DNA from: Ktedonospora formicarum
GTDB taxonomy: Bacteria > Chloroflexota > Ktedonobacteria > Ktedonobacterales > Ktedonobacteraceae
DNA: 64,000 nt
Reading direction: 5' to 3'
NCBI RefSeq assembly: GCF_016587355.1
Contig: NZ_BNJF01000003.1
Coordinates: forward strand, 372,001 to 436,000
The translations under genes and the position numbers were made by a program. Of this stretch, positions 43,046 to 52,768 are shown piece by piece (positions within the stretch are counted from its first letter, which is position 1; each line of letters opens with the position of its first letter). The notes beneath the pieces are model-generated. The model did no database searches. It was not told where the DNA came from and saw only the letters and a program-made list of their open reading frames with translations.

Positions 43046-44937
43046 TCTCCTGGAAATGTGGTGATGGGTAAAGTAAACCAGAACGTGGCTCCCTGACCAG
43101 GAACACTCTGCACCCCAACGCTCCCCTGATGTCGTTCAATGAACTCCCGGCACAAATAGAGGGCCAATCCGAAACTCAGACCCAGTTCATGCTGGACGGC
43201 GCTGCCTTTGGCGCGATAGAAGCGTTCCCAGATATGATCGAGCTCTTCTCTCGCAATGCCCGATCCCTCGTTATGAACCGAGACACGGGCGAGCGCATCC
43301 GCAATCTGTAACTGCACTACCACGGGCTGTCCTGGGGAAGAAAAGGTGAGTGCATTCGTTAAGTAGGTGGTGAGCACGTACGTGATCCGCTCAGCGTCAG
43401 CGAGGATGGGCACGTCTTGTTCCAAAGGCGGAACATCCAGCACGATGGGGTGCTCTGGCGCAGATTGTTGCTGCCTGGCCACCACCTCTCTGAGCAGGGT
43501 GCCCAGATCCTCCGGGTTCAAAGAGAGGGTGAGCGTATGGGTCTGGATACGCGCATCATCGATCACGTCATTGATCATCCGTTGCTGAAGCCGGGCGCTC
43601 TGCGAAGCTGAGACTAAGGGTTGCTGAACAGAGGTCAGTGGGTCGCGGATCTGGGTTGACAGAGGCGGGAACTGATTCTTTAAGGCTTTCAAGCGGCGCT
43701 GTGCCAATTGCAGATTGCCTATGATCCCGGTCAGTGGGGTGCGCAATTCATGCGTGGCCAGGGTCAGAAAGTCGCCAGCCAGGCGATGCACTTCGCGCTG
43801 GACGAGTGCTCTCTTCTGTTGCTCTCCTTGGGCGGAGAGACCGTGGATGCCCTCAAGGAGCAGCATGGTCTGCGCGGTGACGGCGTTCACAAGCGCAATC
43901 TCCTCTGGCATGTACTCCCCCTTAGAAGTCGCTGTGATGATGGTCAATATCCCAACCCACTGCTGCTCCAGAAACAGAGGAACGAACAGGAGGGTCTCGG
44001 AGCCAGAAGACGCGGGGTGAAGAGGCGCCGGAAAAGGCAGTTGTTTCCCGAGACGTTCAATGGTGTGCAACTGATCCCTCGCAAGCACGACCTCCTGGTT
44101 GGCAGCCAGACGGGCGAAGGCCGCGTCGCCAATCCATTCTGAGAGATTGAAGCGTCCCCCAATGTCTCGCCAGTACTGTTCTCGTTCAGCGGTATAGCCA
44201 CTTCCCACGACAAAATACAGATGACCTGTTCGATGGCCGCACGCGAGCATGTTCACCCGGCGACCATCCAGGACAGACCGGATGACATCTACCACCTGCT
44301 GGGCTACGAAGAGCACCGGAGGCGAGAGAAGGAAGGTTTCTTCTGGCAAGAGGTGATTCATCTGTTCGGGCATCTGCTCGATCGCGGCAATCAACTTCAA
44401 CATCGCCTCGTGGGCACGTTGGAGGTGGGAGACTTCCTGACGGCAATGTGTGAACTCCTGGATGACAGAGACGGTTTCTTCCACGTTGCGCTCTTGATCC
44501 CTCGCGGAAAAGGAACGAACCGAAACGGAGATCGTGCGCCCGGAAGGGAGATGTAGCAGCAGCGCCTGTGCTGGCGAACAGGCTCCTGTTATCCCGGCAA
44601 GAGCGAAGTTCATCAGCCATTGCTCTGAGGGAGCGCATGGTGGCTGCTCATCAGAGCGGATGTAAGATGTGAGAAATTGCTGGTAGTCTCTTCCTTGACA
44701 TTGGGCTTCGGAACCCACTTCAAAGAGCTTGCGCGCCGTGGCATTGATCCGTAGAATCTTCTGGTTACGATCATACGCAATGAGGCCCTCTGGGAAAGAC
44801 TCCCAGATGGCTTCCACCTGGTTGAGTCGCTTGTGTGTTCCCCTCAAAGGGCGGGCATGAGGAACGGATTCCCCTGCAGGTGTCCTCCCCTGTTGCTGGT
44901 TGCGTTGTGTGACATGGTGTGAGCTTTTATCCACCAC
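43042..44937 (-). CDS. PAS-GAF sensor histidine kinase (soluble)
   Basis: A 631-aa kinase without membrane helices. Residues about 40-165 form a PAS-like domain (AIWESFPEGLIAYDRNQKIL), about 210-370 a GAF-like domain, and the HisKA box TLATHELRTPLTGIIGNLQL holds the phosphorylated His. The HATPase_c domain has N box (LTTYLTNALTFSS), G box and the end GATFWFTLPI. GTG 44937 follows AAGGAG. No response regulator is adjacent in the window; the coupled 99-aa gene is not a receiver. It heads the cluster that includes dnaN and csrA. Confidence 0.92.
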   Translation of the reverse strand: MVDKSSHHVTQRNQQQGRTPAGESVPHARPLRGTHKRLNQVEAIWESFPEGLIAYDRNQKILRINATARKLFEVGSEAQCQGRDYQQFLTSYIRSDEQPPCAPSEQWLMNFALAGITGACSPAQALLLHLPSGRTISVSVRSFSARDQERNVEETVSVIQEFTHCRQEVSHLQRAHEAMLKLIAAIEQMPEQMNHLLPEETFLLSPPVLFVAQQVVDVIRSVLDGRRVNMLACGHRTGHLYFVVGSGYTAEREQYWRDIGGRFNLSEWIGDAAFARLAANQEVVLARDQLHTIERLGKQLPFPAPLHPASSGSETLLFVPLFLEQQWVGILTIITATSKGEYMPEEIALVNAVTAQTMLLLEGIHGLSAQGEQQKRALVQREVHRLAGDFLTLATHELRTPLTGIIGNLQLAQRRLKALKNQFPPLSTQIRDPLTSVQQPLVSASQSARLQQRMINDVIDDARIQTHTLTLSLNPEDLGTLLREVVARQQQSAPEHPIVLDVPPLEQDVPILADAERITYVLTTYLTNALTFSSPGQPVVVQLQIADALARVSVHNEGSGIAREELDHIWERFYRAKGSAVQHELGLSFGLALYLCREFIERHQGSVGVQSVPGQGATFWFTLPITTFPGE

Positions 44938-45280
44938 AGAGCTCCTTTCAGAAATGCACCATCGCTCTGCAAGCTGAGAAAAAGAACCTTATTTAAGGTT
45001 ATTGTATGCGTCATAGAAAAGAGATTAACATAATACCAATGTCATTTTAATCTCTTCCTTAGGCTCTAGAATCTCTGCGATTCGCTTCTCAGTAAAGGCT
45101 GCAAAAAGAAGGAGCTTTAATACACCGCCGATAGATTGTGGAACCACATACAGCTACCGGTGGTATTCACAGTCTCTCAACCAGGGTTAAAACAAGTTTC
45201 TTGAAGAGTGGACAAGTCTCCCTTTCCGTTGACATCTGTTGCTCTTGCGTTCTTCCCTCGTTTCTGCGAGAATTGTTCCT
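44938..45280. other. Intergenic, promoter space
   Basis: About 340 bases between the kinase start and the orphan right-end module. It must hold the promoter for the minus-strand cluster. No gene is visible. Confidence 0.4.
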
Positions 45281-45416
45281 CGTACGGTGAGTGACACCGG
45301 AATGTACGCCTGTGGAGATCCTGTACGACCTGGTAGATCCAGGCAGGTTGTTCGTTGAAGCAGGAACCGAACGCCAGATATGGCTTGTCCCTCTTTGGGG
45401 AAGTTTCGGATAACGG
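45281..45416 (+). ncRNA. Orphan IS605 right end / omega-RNA-like module, copy 3
   Basis: The blocks GTACGCCTGTGGAG, GAAGCAGGAACCGAACGCC and AAGTTTCGGATAACGG match the right end after the tnpB at 2072-3202; the middle is diverged. No tnpB precedes it. It lies 130 bases before a tnpB of a different subfamily, whose own right end is at 47.5 kb, so the two are probably unrelated insertions. Confidence 0.5.
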
Positions 45417-45546
45417 ATCCTTATCATATCCGCGCCAGAAGACCGCTGGGCTTCACCCATGGGGATGAATGGCGCGTTCCTCTGTTAGGTAGAGAGGGTG
45501 TTGCATATGGTTGCTTGTTTCCACTGTTTCTGCTAGACTGTCACGT

Positions 45547-47546
45547 ATGAAACAAACACACGCCTATAAATACAGGTGTTTCCCGACGGACGAGCAGAAG
45601 CACACACTTGCTCGCACCTTTGGCTGTGTTCGTTACATGTATAATTGGGCGCTGCGCAAGAAGACCGATGCCTTCTCCAACGAGCACCAACGCCTCTCCT
45701 ACAAAGACCTTTCTGCCATGCTCCCTCAGGTGAAAAAGCAAGAAGCGTCTGCCTGGCTCTCCGAGGTGTCAAGCGTCCCTTTACAGCAAGCCCTTCGCCA
45801 CCTCGACAAAGCCTTCCTCAACTTTTTCCAGGGGCGCGCCAAATATCCTCGGTTCAAAAAGAAGCGCCACCGCCAATCGGCGACCTATACCGCCAATGCC
45901 TTCACCTGGCGCAATGGATCCCTCACCCTTGCCAAGATGAAGGACCCTCTTGACATTCGTTGGTCTCGACCGCTGCCCGATGGTGCTATCCCTTCGAGCG
46001 TCACCATCACCAAAGACCGTGCGAATCGATACTTTCTCAGCATTTTGGTGGAAGAGGAGATGGTTCATCTGCCATCCAATGAGCAGGTGATCGGGGCTGA
46101 CCTGGGTTTGACGTCCTTTGTGGTCCTCTCTGATGGCGAAATTGTGGGCAACCCCAGGTTCTTTCACAAGGATGAACAGAAGCTTGCCAAAGCCCAACGC
46201 CACCATGCCAGGAAGCAGAAAGGCTCCAAGAACCGAGAAAAGGCCCGTCTGAAAGTGGCTCGTCTGCATGCCCGTATCGCTGACCGCCGCCGTGATTTTC
46301 TCGTGCGCCACCTCGGCGCTCGCTTAATTTCTCTCAAAGAGAGAAGGGGTTGTGAGCAGATAACCTCTAGGACAACACCTAACCTGATGAGGAAACTCAA
46401 AGGGGACAATAGCATGGCTGTAAAGTGAGATAGCTGGAAGATATGTATAGCTAGTCTTGCAAGTCCTGTACGCATGGTGAAGCTACGAATGCTGAACCCC
46501 AGTTCCACATGGTGAATCACGCGCCCATCGCAGCATATCTGAAGCGATGATACCGTAATACACATCAGTGCAGAAAGGATGTGGAAAGCTCACTACGGTA
46601 AATGGCCTGTAATGAACAGGCGCAAGGAACAAACGGGCACCTACACGTACTCAACGTTAAACGAGCGTAAAAGTGGGATGGCCTAAAAGGCGAGGGCCTC
46701 ACGGCTACGGAACCCCCATAGTACTCTGAGCATAGGAAAGCTATGTACACGGGGAAGGGGCAGTCCTCGAAAGAGAACCAGAGTGCTCCCTCTGACAAAG
46801 GAGCACAGGGTAGGTGTCACAGAGGCACTAGAGCGGGAAAGGGGCGTGAGATGCGCGAAACCCACACCGTTCTAGGACTTATTCAAGAACGCGGCAGAAA
46901 ATGGTTGTCTGTCGGACATGCCACGAAGATATCACTTATGGACGCCCCATGAGACGACAAAAATCTCAAACAGGTTTCATGAACGAATCCAAGAAACATG
47001 TCAAGTCAAGTTCTTGAAAATGCGGCACTGGAGAGCCGAATGCTCGGAAACGGGCCTGTTCGGTTCGGAGAGGGGTGGTCGAAAAAGGGCTGAAACCAGT
47101 ACCTCGTTGGCCGCCTACTCTACCACAAGCTCTCGACCCGACTCATACGCGAGAACCAAGTGGTCTGTGTTGAATCGTTGGCTGTGAAGAACATGCTCAA
47201 GAATGGCAAGCTCAGCAAGGCGATCAGCGATGTGGGCTGGAGTGAGTTTGTGACCCAACTCGGCTACAAAGCGGACTGGTATGGGCGAACGCTGGTCAAG
47301 ATTGACACGTGGTATCCATCCAGCAAGCGCTGCTTCGCGTGTGGGCATGTGCTCGACGCCTTACCGCTTGAGATTCGTCGCTGGGACTGCCCTGAGTGTG
47401 GGGTGCACCATGACCGTGATCTCAATGCGGCCAAGAACATTGTGGCGGCTGGGCAAGCCGTCCTGGCCTGTGGAGAGGCCGTAAGACCTGAGCGAGTTCC
47501 GTCTCGTTCGGGCAAGCCTCAGCGAAGCAGGAAACCCAACAAGTGA
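45547..47546 (+). CDS. tnpB: TnpB, split by a group II intron
   Basis: The exons are 45547-46302 and 47124-47546 (252 and 141 codons). Exon 1 gives MKQTHAYKYRCFPTDEQK to RRRDFL with the first RuvC Asp (IGADLGLTS); exon 2 starts HKLSTRLIRENQVVCVE with the catalytic Glu, then two Cys pairs (RCFACG, CPECG) and the last Asp (DRDLNAAKN). Joined, the 392-aa product is a full-length TnpB. The junction DFL/HKLSTRL is exactly what related TnpBs have. Without splicing, translation runs into the intron and stops at 46428. No tnpA nearby. ATG 45547 is preferred to an earlier one at 45511. Confidence 0.88.
46303..47123 (+). mobile_element. Group II intron with deleted RT gene
   Basis: 821 bases beginning GTGCG (46303) and ending CTCTAC (47123). 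Domain V is canonical at 47033-47066: 34 bases starting GAGCCGAATG and ending CTGTTCGGTTC. Domain VI follows (47067-47123), with GGTGGTC, AACCAGTACC and GCCTACTCTAC as in LtrB-like introns. The 3' end and 5' GTGCG define an in-frame excision. Normal bacterial introns with an RT are 2-2.5 kb; here the RT gene is reduced to its two ends. It could still splice if the ribozyme is intact, possibly helped by an RT in trans. Confidence 0.88.
46851..47017 (+). pseudogene. Remnant of intron-encoded reverse transcriptase (LtrA-like)
   Basis: From ATG 46851 the frame reads MRETHTVLGLIQERGRKW, the usual start of group II intron RTs. Directly after, in another frame, VVCRTCHEDITYGRPMRRQ appears, which is the typical C-terminal Cys/His (HNH-type) end, with a stop at 47015-47017. 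The whole polymerase and maturase part between is deleted. Confidence 0.75.
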
Positions 47547-47592
47547 TTGTTGGAATCCCCTGCCCTTCCAGGCATGGGGAGCATGTCAATCC
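47546..47592 (+). repeat. IS605 right-end hairpin of the intron-bearing tnpB element
   Basis: After the stop codon, CCCCTGCC and GGCATGGGG form a hairpin followed by CATGTCAAT. The same arrangement is found at the relic at 551-590. Confidence 0.55.
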
Positions 47593-47871
47593 TTAATACG
47601 ACGAAGAACGGTAGCCGGCACTGGTGCCGCATGGAAGGACGTGGTAGCCGCGCCAAAGTGCGTCGGCAGTATACGCGCAAGCGTCACGCCTCTACCCAGG
47701 ACGCAAACAATCTGCTATAATTCCAAATTGACAAGAATTCATCCGCCTCGTTGCTACACGTCTGAGGTTCGCTCTACGGACGCAGATCTCCGTGTATTCT
47801 GCCAACGCTGGCAGGATGATGGGCAGATGCTCAGGAAGTGGCGTGCCGAGGCTTGAACATAGGAGTGACCG

Positions 47872-48096
47872 ATGCCCTTCGATCCCAATAAGGAGCTCGA
47901 TCTCCACTTGGAAGGAAGGAAAATACTCACACCTTCTGGGCTCCAGCAGGTGTGGAATCTCCTCCCGGTGAAGGATGTACAAGCACGCAAGCCGCACATC
48001 ACCCTCGAATCCGACCCGGCGCGACCTCTGCGCCTCGTCTGGCGCGACGACGATGGCGAATGGTACCGCTACACCGGGCCCAAGAAGCGGAACTGA
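47872..48096 (+). CDS. Small unknown protein, 74 aa
   Basis: A 74-aa protein with a good AGGAGT 7 bases before the ATG. The sequence (LTPSGLQQVWNLLPVKDVQA, RLVWRDDDGEWYRYTGPKK) looks like a compact beta-rich domain. Not recognised. Codon use is normal. No clear partner; it lies between the tnpB element and a secreted protein gene. Confidence 0.65.
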   Translation: MPFDPNKELDLHLEGRKILTPSGLQQVWNLLPVKDVQARKPHITLESDPARPLRLVWRDDDGEWYRYTGPKKRN

Positions 48097-48217
48097 GCAA
48101 AGGGGGAGCTGCTTTCGGGCTGCTCCCCCGCTCGCCCCCCACCATCTAGTTCTCGCTCGGATTCTTGTAAGAGGATTATAGCTAGGCACTAAGCCAGCTT
48201 TCCGATGACCGTTTGTT

Positions 48218-48616
48218 TTAACATTCAGGCGTGGGAGGACCACTCTCAACATTCAGGGAGGACTGGTACGCCGGTCCTGTACCTCCTGCTGCGAAACCTG
48301 TGGAATGGGTCCAACACGGCGTATCAACAAGCTGCTGCCACTGATCGTATTGATACGCTGTGTTCTCGTCTGCTGGGGTGTTCCAGCAATACCAATACTT
48401 CATATTGCCAACGTCACTTGAATACGAGCCGCACTCATTGTAGTTGTATTCGGTTATTCTTACCGTCTTTATGCTAGTGGCCGCTCCTGTTCCCTTTGTA
48501 CTTGCGGCTGACACTGGTACCGTTGTGCCAATCATTGCACCAACCGCGAACAGCAATGTCACCACTTTAGTCAGTATGACGAGATGAGCGTTCATTTTAA
48601 TGACAGGATGCCTCAC
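48218..48616 (-). CDS. Small secreted protein with conserved Cys
   Basis: A 132-aa protein. I chose GTG 48616 because AAGGAG lies 8 bases before it; the ATG at 48595 has no such site. The signal peptide is HLVILTKVVTLLFAVGAMIGTTVPVSAA with likely cleavage after VSAA. The mature part has four Cys (NECGSYS, WYCWNTP, TPCWTH, TPEC) likely paired outside the cell, and many aromatic residues. The family is not recognised. Confidence 0.75.
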   Translation of the reverse strand: MRHPVIKMNAHLVILTKVVTLLFAVGAMIGTTVPVSAASTKGTGAATSIKTVRITEYNYNECGSYSSDVGNMKYWYCWNTPADENTAYQYDQWQQLVDTPCWTHSTGFAAGGTGPAYQSSLNVESGPPTPEC

Positions 48617-48787
48617 CGTATTCTCCTTTCCTATTTTCCTTACTATGTGTGATAATCCCGTATTGTATGTGAAGAGGCTCTGCTAAAGATCTTCTTATGA
48701 TATAAGCACAACAAAAACCTTTTCCCTCACCCATCCCTCATTAATAATAACAAAACAAATAAATATAGATGACCCCATAGAAACCTG

Positions 48788-49687
48788 TCAAAGTTCCTGA
48801 TTACGTGAAGAGGACTGTACTTGCCGCACAATAGAAACAAAATGCTCGATCAACGGATTCCTCTCGTCTACTCGCCAGGCCAATGCAATATGCAGTGGTT
48901 CAATATCGACAATGGGACGCCAGGCAAGATCAGGTCGCGCATAATACGAAGACATGGAGGCAGGGGCAAAACAGATTGCTCGTCCAGCAGCGACCTGCTC
49001 AAGCATCTCCTCAGCATTTTCATTGGTTGGCCCCCACACTGGTTCTCTCCCATCCGGTCGCGGATTGACTGCCCACCAATCAACCCAGGCTTTCGGCGCG
49101 CTCCTGGTCCACATCAGCGGCTCATCTGCCAGCTCCATAATTCGCAACTGAGAACGCGCCGCAAGAGGATGAGCGAGAGGCAGAGCCACAAAACGGGATT
49201 CACTGGCGATGACCTCTGTATGCAGTCCTTCAATCTGAGCAGGGAGCCAGACATACGCGACATCGACGATACCTCTGCGCAAAGCATCGACCTCCGCACC
49301 CCAATCAAATCGCTTGGGAATGATCTTGACATCGGGGTATTCCTGGGCCATGCGCGCCTGTACTGCCGCTCCAATCGGGCCAGCTCCGGTGGCCTCAAAT
49401 CCCACGCGAAGCATTCCTGCGAGTTTGGCATGATATTGTTCAGCCACGACATGGATCTGCTTGGCCTGTGCAAGGGTACGCCGTGCCTCAATCAAAACGG
49501 CATCACCTGCCTCTGTCAGCGAGACATGCCGACGATCACGTTCAAATAACGCAACACCAAGCTCCTGCTCCAGTGCTTTGATCGCATAACTCAGCGATGG
49601 CTGAGCAACAGCAAGCCGTGTAGCAGCTCGACTGAAGTGCAGTTCTTCAGCCAGCACAACAAAATAATGGAGAACGCGTAATTCCAT
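48788..49687 (-). CDS. LysR-family transcriptional regulator
   Basis: A 299-aa LysR-type protein from ATG 49687 (MELRVLHYFVVLAEELHFSRAATRLAVAQPSLSYAIKALEQELG is the winged helix). The remainder is the substrate-binding-like effector domain. It is divergent from an aldo/keto reductase gene at 49880, the classical arrangement for LysR control of a neighbour. A longer frame continues upstream of the chosen start but those residues are atypical. Confidence 0.93.
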   Translation of the reverse strand: MELRVLHYFVVLAEELHFSRAATRLAVAQPSLSYAIKALEQELGVALFERDRRHVSLTEAGDAVLIEARRTLAQAKQIHVVAEQYHAKLAGMLRVGFEATGAGPIGAAVQARMAQEYPDVKIIPKRFDWGAEVDALRRGIVDVAYVWLPAQIEGLHTEVIASESRFVALPLAHPLAARSQLRIMELADEPLMWTRSAPKAWVDWWAVNPRPDGREPVWGPTNENAEEMLEQVAAGRAICFAPASMSSYYARPDLAWRPIVDIEPLHIALAWRVDERNPLIEHFVSIVRQVQSSSRNQEL

Positions 49688-49879
49688 CAGCCATCTTTCT
49701 CCCACATCGCTTTTGCCTGAGACTCTCTCTGTGTGATAGAGGCATTCTATCACGTAAGAGAAAACATGTCTTGGACAATCAGAACAGGCTAAAGTATCCT
49801 GAGAAGCAAGAAACAAGAACCATACCTTCCTCCACTTCAATGAATTGGCATCATGTTTATCAACACTGAGGAGTAGATA

Positions 49880-50926
49880 ATGCAATATACACGCTTAGGA
49901 AATACTGGACTGGTCGTTTCCCGACTGGCCTTTGGATGTATGACCTTCGGATCGGGAGAAGGGGCCCTGGGGTCCGTGTATAAAGTCGATCAAGACAGTG
50001 CAAACAACCTGGTCGCCCAGGCACTTGATGCTGGCGTCAACTTTTTCAATACTGCCGATGCCTATGCCAATGGGCAGTCAGAAAAAATGCTGGGACGGGC
50101 ATTAGGGAAGCGCCGCCAGGAAGTTGTCATTGCCACAAAGGTGGGCAATCGCATGAGTGAAGCACTCATTGATCAAGGACTCTCGCGACAGCACATCATC
50201 ACAGCGGTACAGGCCAGCTTACAACGGCTAGGAACTGATTATATCGACGTCTATCTTGTCCACCGACTCGATCCTTACACGCCTCTTGAGGAGACGCTTG
50301 AAACCCTCAACGATATTGTCCGGCAAGGGATGGTACGCTACATCGGCTTCTCGAACTGGCCTACATGGCTTGCAGCCAAGGCGGTAGGACTCCAACGTGA
50401 ACATGGATGGGCACCATTTCGCGCAGCTGAGATGTACTATTCTCTTCTGGGGCGCGATCTTGAGTATGAGATGATTCCCTTTGCCCAGGATGCAGGAATC
50501 GGTATCCAGGTTTGGAGTCCACTGGCCGGAGGGTTTCTCAGCGGCAAATATACCCAAGACAACCCTGGAGGTAATGGTGGAAGACTTAGTGGCTTTGATC
50601 TTATCCCATTTGATCGTGACCATGGCTATACGGTCGTTGAGATGCTACGCGCTATGGGCGCAAAGCATGAGGTCTCACCAGCTCAGATGGCTTTAGCCTG
50701 GTTACTCGCTCAATCATCCGTGACCTCTGTTTTGGTTGGAGCGAGCAAAAGCAAGCAACTTGATGAAAATCTCGGGGCGACAGAGCTTCATCTGAACGCT
50801 GAGGAATTAGCTGATCTTGGCCGCTTGACCATGCCACAAGCAATCTATCCACACTGGTTCAATCAGGCGATTTATGATACACAAATCCGTGATGCGCTCA
50901 TCACCCCTGTGACGCACAACAGTTGA
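49880..50926 (+). CDS. Aldo/keto reductase
   Basis: A 348-aa AKR. MQYTRLGNTGLVVSRLAFGCMTFGSG is the typical start; Tyr in AYANGQSEKMLG, Lys in VIATKVGN and His in YLVHRLDPYTP make up the active site. The usual Asp of FDTAD-Y is Asn here (FFNTADAY), a variant seen in some relatives. GAGGAG lies upstream of the ATG. It is a different subgroup from the AKR at 22259. Probably controlled by the divergent LysR protein. Confidence 0.9.
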   Translation: MQYTRLGNTGLVVSRLAFGCMTFGSGEGALGSVYKVDQDSANNLVAQALDAGVNFFNTADAYANGQSEKMLGRALGKRRQEVVIATKVGNRMSEALIDQGLSRQHIITAVQASLQRLGTDYIDVYLVHRLDPYTPLEETLETLNDIVRQGMVRYIGFSNWPTWLAAKAVGLQREHGWAPFRAAEMYYSLLGRDLEYEMIPFAQDAGIGIQVWSPLAGGFLSGKYTQDNPGGNGGRLSGFDLIPFDRDHGYTVVEMLRAMGAKHEVSPAQMALAWLLAQSSVTSVLVGASKSKQLDENLGATELHLNAEELADLGRLTMPQAIYPHWFNQAIYDTQIRDALITPVTHNS

Positions 50927-51184
50927 TTCGTCTCTACGAAGACAATGGAGCGCATATGGAAGGGGCGCAAGAAATATTCTCCTCCATATGCACCCCATAG
51001 TCTTTTCCTTCTCTACCGCTTACTCCTCGTCCACCTACTGCATGGCTGTGTTTGGCAGCCAGCCTCCCCTTACCTCCCCTTGCCCTTCCCCCTGTGCTGC
51101 CACTCTTCACTTGGTACACTTGCTCTCAAGAAAAAAGTGTCATAGCGTATCCTTTGCACACTAGCGCCACGAGAGGTAAAAACT

Positions 51185-52768
51185 ATGGGGCAACGACAAC
51201 TCATCATTGAGCAAGCCTCTCGCTACAGAAAGAGGCTTCCCTTTCAGGTACGTGTCCATGTTGATGATCAGACACCAATCGGATCATGGGTGATGACACT
51301 GGCAGGACACCTACACTATCCTCCGGTTGACTCCTTTGGCGCTCCCATCATTTACCGATTGCGGTGCGTCTCGCGCAAGGGCCTCCTGCTGACGTCAGGC
51401 CGCTTTGCCGATGTCGAGTTTCCTTCTGGGAGCCATTTTGTCCTGGAACCGGAGACCTACCACACAGAAGAGATGCCCGCTGCCACGCTTGACCAGCACC
51501 ACTCCACACCTCAGGCAGACTCCACCTTGCGGCTTTCTCGACGGTGGATCATGAGAAGTTGTATGCTTGCAGGCGTGAGCCTGTTTGGGCTGGGCTCGGG
51601 GGTAACAACCGCCTTTGCCCAACGCCTCCTAACGCAAAAGGTCAGCCTTCCAACTCACAAGCAGCTAACACCAGCCCCCTTTGGCATTTCCGCCCAGGCT
51701 ATCTTCACCCAGCATCAACAGACTGTTAAAGCGCTCACCTGGTCTCCTGATGAGCAGATGCTCGCCAGCGGAGGCAATGATCACCTCACGCTGGTCTGGC
51801 AACTGGATGGCACGCTCCTGCGCACCCATATGCTTGATGCACATGTACGCGCCCTTGCCTGGTCACCCGATGGCCTTCAGCTTGTAGCAGGAGCCAGCAC
51901 GACAGTTACCTTCTTTGACGCGCATACAGGCACGCAACTCGCCAGGGATACTGAGCACCATACGGATGTGGTGACTGCGCTTGGATGGGTGCAAGGGCCA
52001 TCGGGGCTCTTGCATATCGTCTCCGCCGGGGCAGATAAGAAAGCGATTGTCTGGAATGGGCGCTCTCATCAACCAGAAAGAACCTTTCGACGGCATACTG
52101 CGGCGATTGAAGCACTCGCGACGCTACAGGACACGGTCGTGACCGCATCGCAGGGTGGGGTCGCTCGGGTCTGGAATGCGACGAGTGAGCAAGAGATCCA
52201 TGGATATTACTTTGATACCCTGCAAACCCTCAGAGCGGTCGCCTTCTCGTCTGGAGGCACTCTTGCAACGGGAAGTATGGATGGCTTGCTTCTGCCTGCC
52301 AGCACTCAAGGAGCGCACTGGTCTACCCACTGGCATCAACGCGAAAACCGTCCAGGACCGCAGATCTGGTCCCTCACCTGGGAGATGGCGCTCATGCAAC
52401 TGGCAACCTTCATTGGCATGCCCATTCTTGCCATCGCCGATGGAGCGAAAAAATGGAATGTGGCTCTGGGTGGAACAATACAAGAGGTGCCAGCCAGCGC
52501 ATCGCCTCCAGAACCCACGACACCAGAGAACTGGGAGCGTCATATGATCCGTGTCCGCAGTCAAATCCGCCTGGCTTCCTATCTTCAACCAGCCGTACGG
52601 GCACAGGAGGGCGAACCAGAGCCGTGGAAGTTGTCCTTTATGCCCCATCAAGCAATAGAGACTGTGGCACCGCCTGTGCGCAGTCCAATGCAGCCTCAAT
52701 CACCGCCTTCGAGCGCACTGATGCCACCTTCGGACTGGGCATACTCGGTCGCCTGGACTGGGGGCTAG
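51185..52768 (+). CDS. WD40-repeat protein with internal membrane segment
   Basis: A 527-aa protein with AGAGGT before the ATG. Residues 1-110 form a small beta-rich domain (FQVRVHVDDQTPIGSWVMTL). A single hydrophobic segment follows Arg-Arg (SRRWIMRSCMLAGVSLFGLG, about 118-137), which may be a membrane anchor or Tat-like signal. Residues about 175-420 contain WD40-like blades (VKALTWSPDEQMLASGGNDH, TLVWQ, VRALAWSPDG). The end is Pro-rich and may be out of frame from about 52660 on, where the next frame looks more coding. Confidence 0.75.
   Translation: MGQRQLIIEQASRYRKRLPFQVRVHVDDQTPIGSWVMTLAGHLHYPPVDSFGAPIIYRLRCVSRKGLLLTSGRFADVEFPSGSHFVLEPETYHTEEMPAATLDQHHSTPQADSTLRLSRRWIMRSCMLAGVSLFGLGSGVTTAFAQRLLTQKVSLPTHKQLTPAPFGISAQAIFTQHQQTVKALTWSPDEQMLASGGNDHLTLVWQLDGTLLRTHMLDAHVRALAWSPDGLQLVAGASTTVTFFDAHTGTQLARDTEHHTDVVTALGWVQGPSGLLHIVSAGADKKAIVWNGRSHQPERTFRRHTAAIEALATLQDTVVTASQGGVARVWNATSEQEIHGYYFDTLQTLRAVAFSSGGTLATGSMDGLLLPASTQGAHWSTHWHQRENRPGPQIWSLTWEMALMQLATFIGMPILAIADGAKKWNVALGGTIQEVPASASPPEPTTPENWERHMIRVRSQIRLASYLQPAVRAQEGEPEPWKLSFMPHQAIETVAPPVRSPMQPQSPPSSALMPPSDWAYSVAWTGG

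Noticed and set aside
46303..46428. C-terminal 42 residues of the first tnpB frame before the stop at 46428
   Set aside because: These codons are intron sequence (from GTGCG onward) and do not resemble TnpB.
46303..47123. Simple insertion of an unrelated IS into tnpB
   Set aside because: No inverted ends or target duplication; domain V, domain VI, RT ends and exact frame restoration all point to a group II intron.
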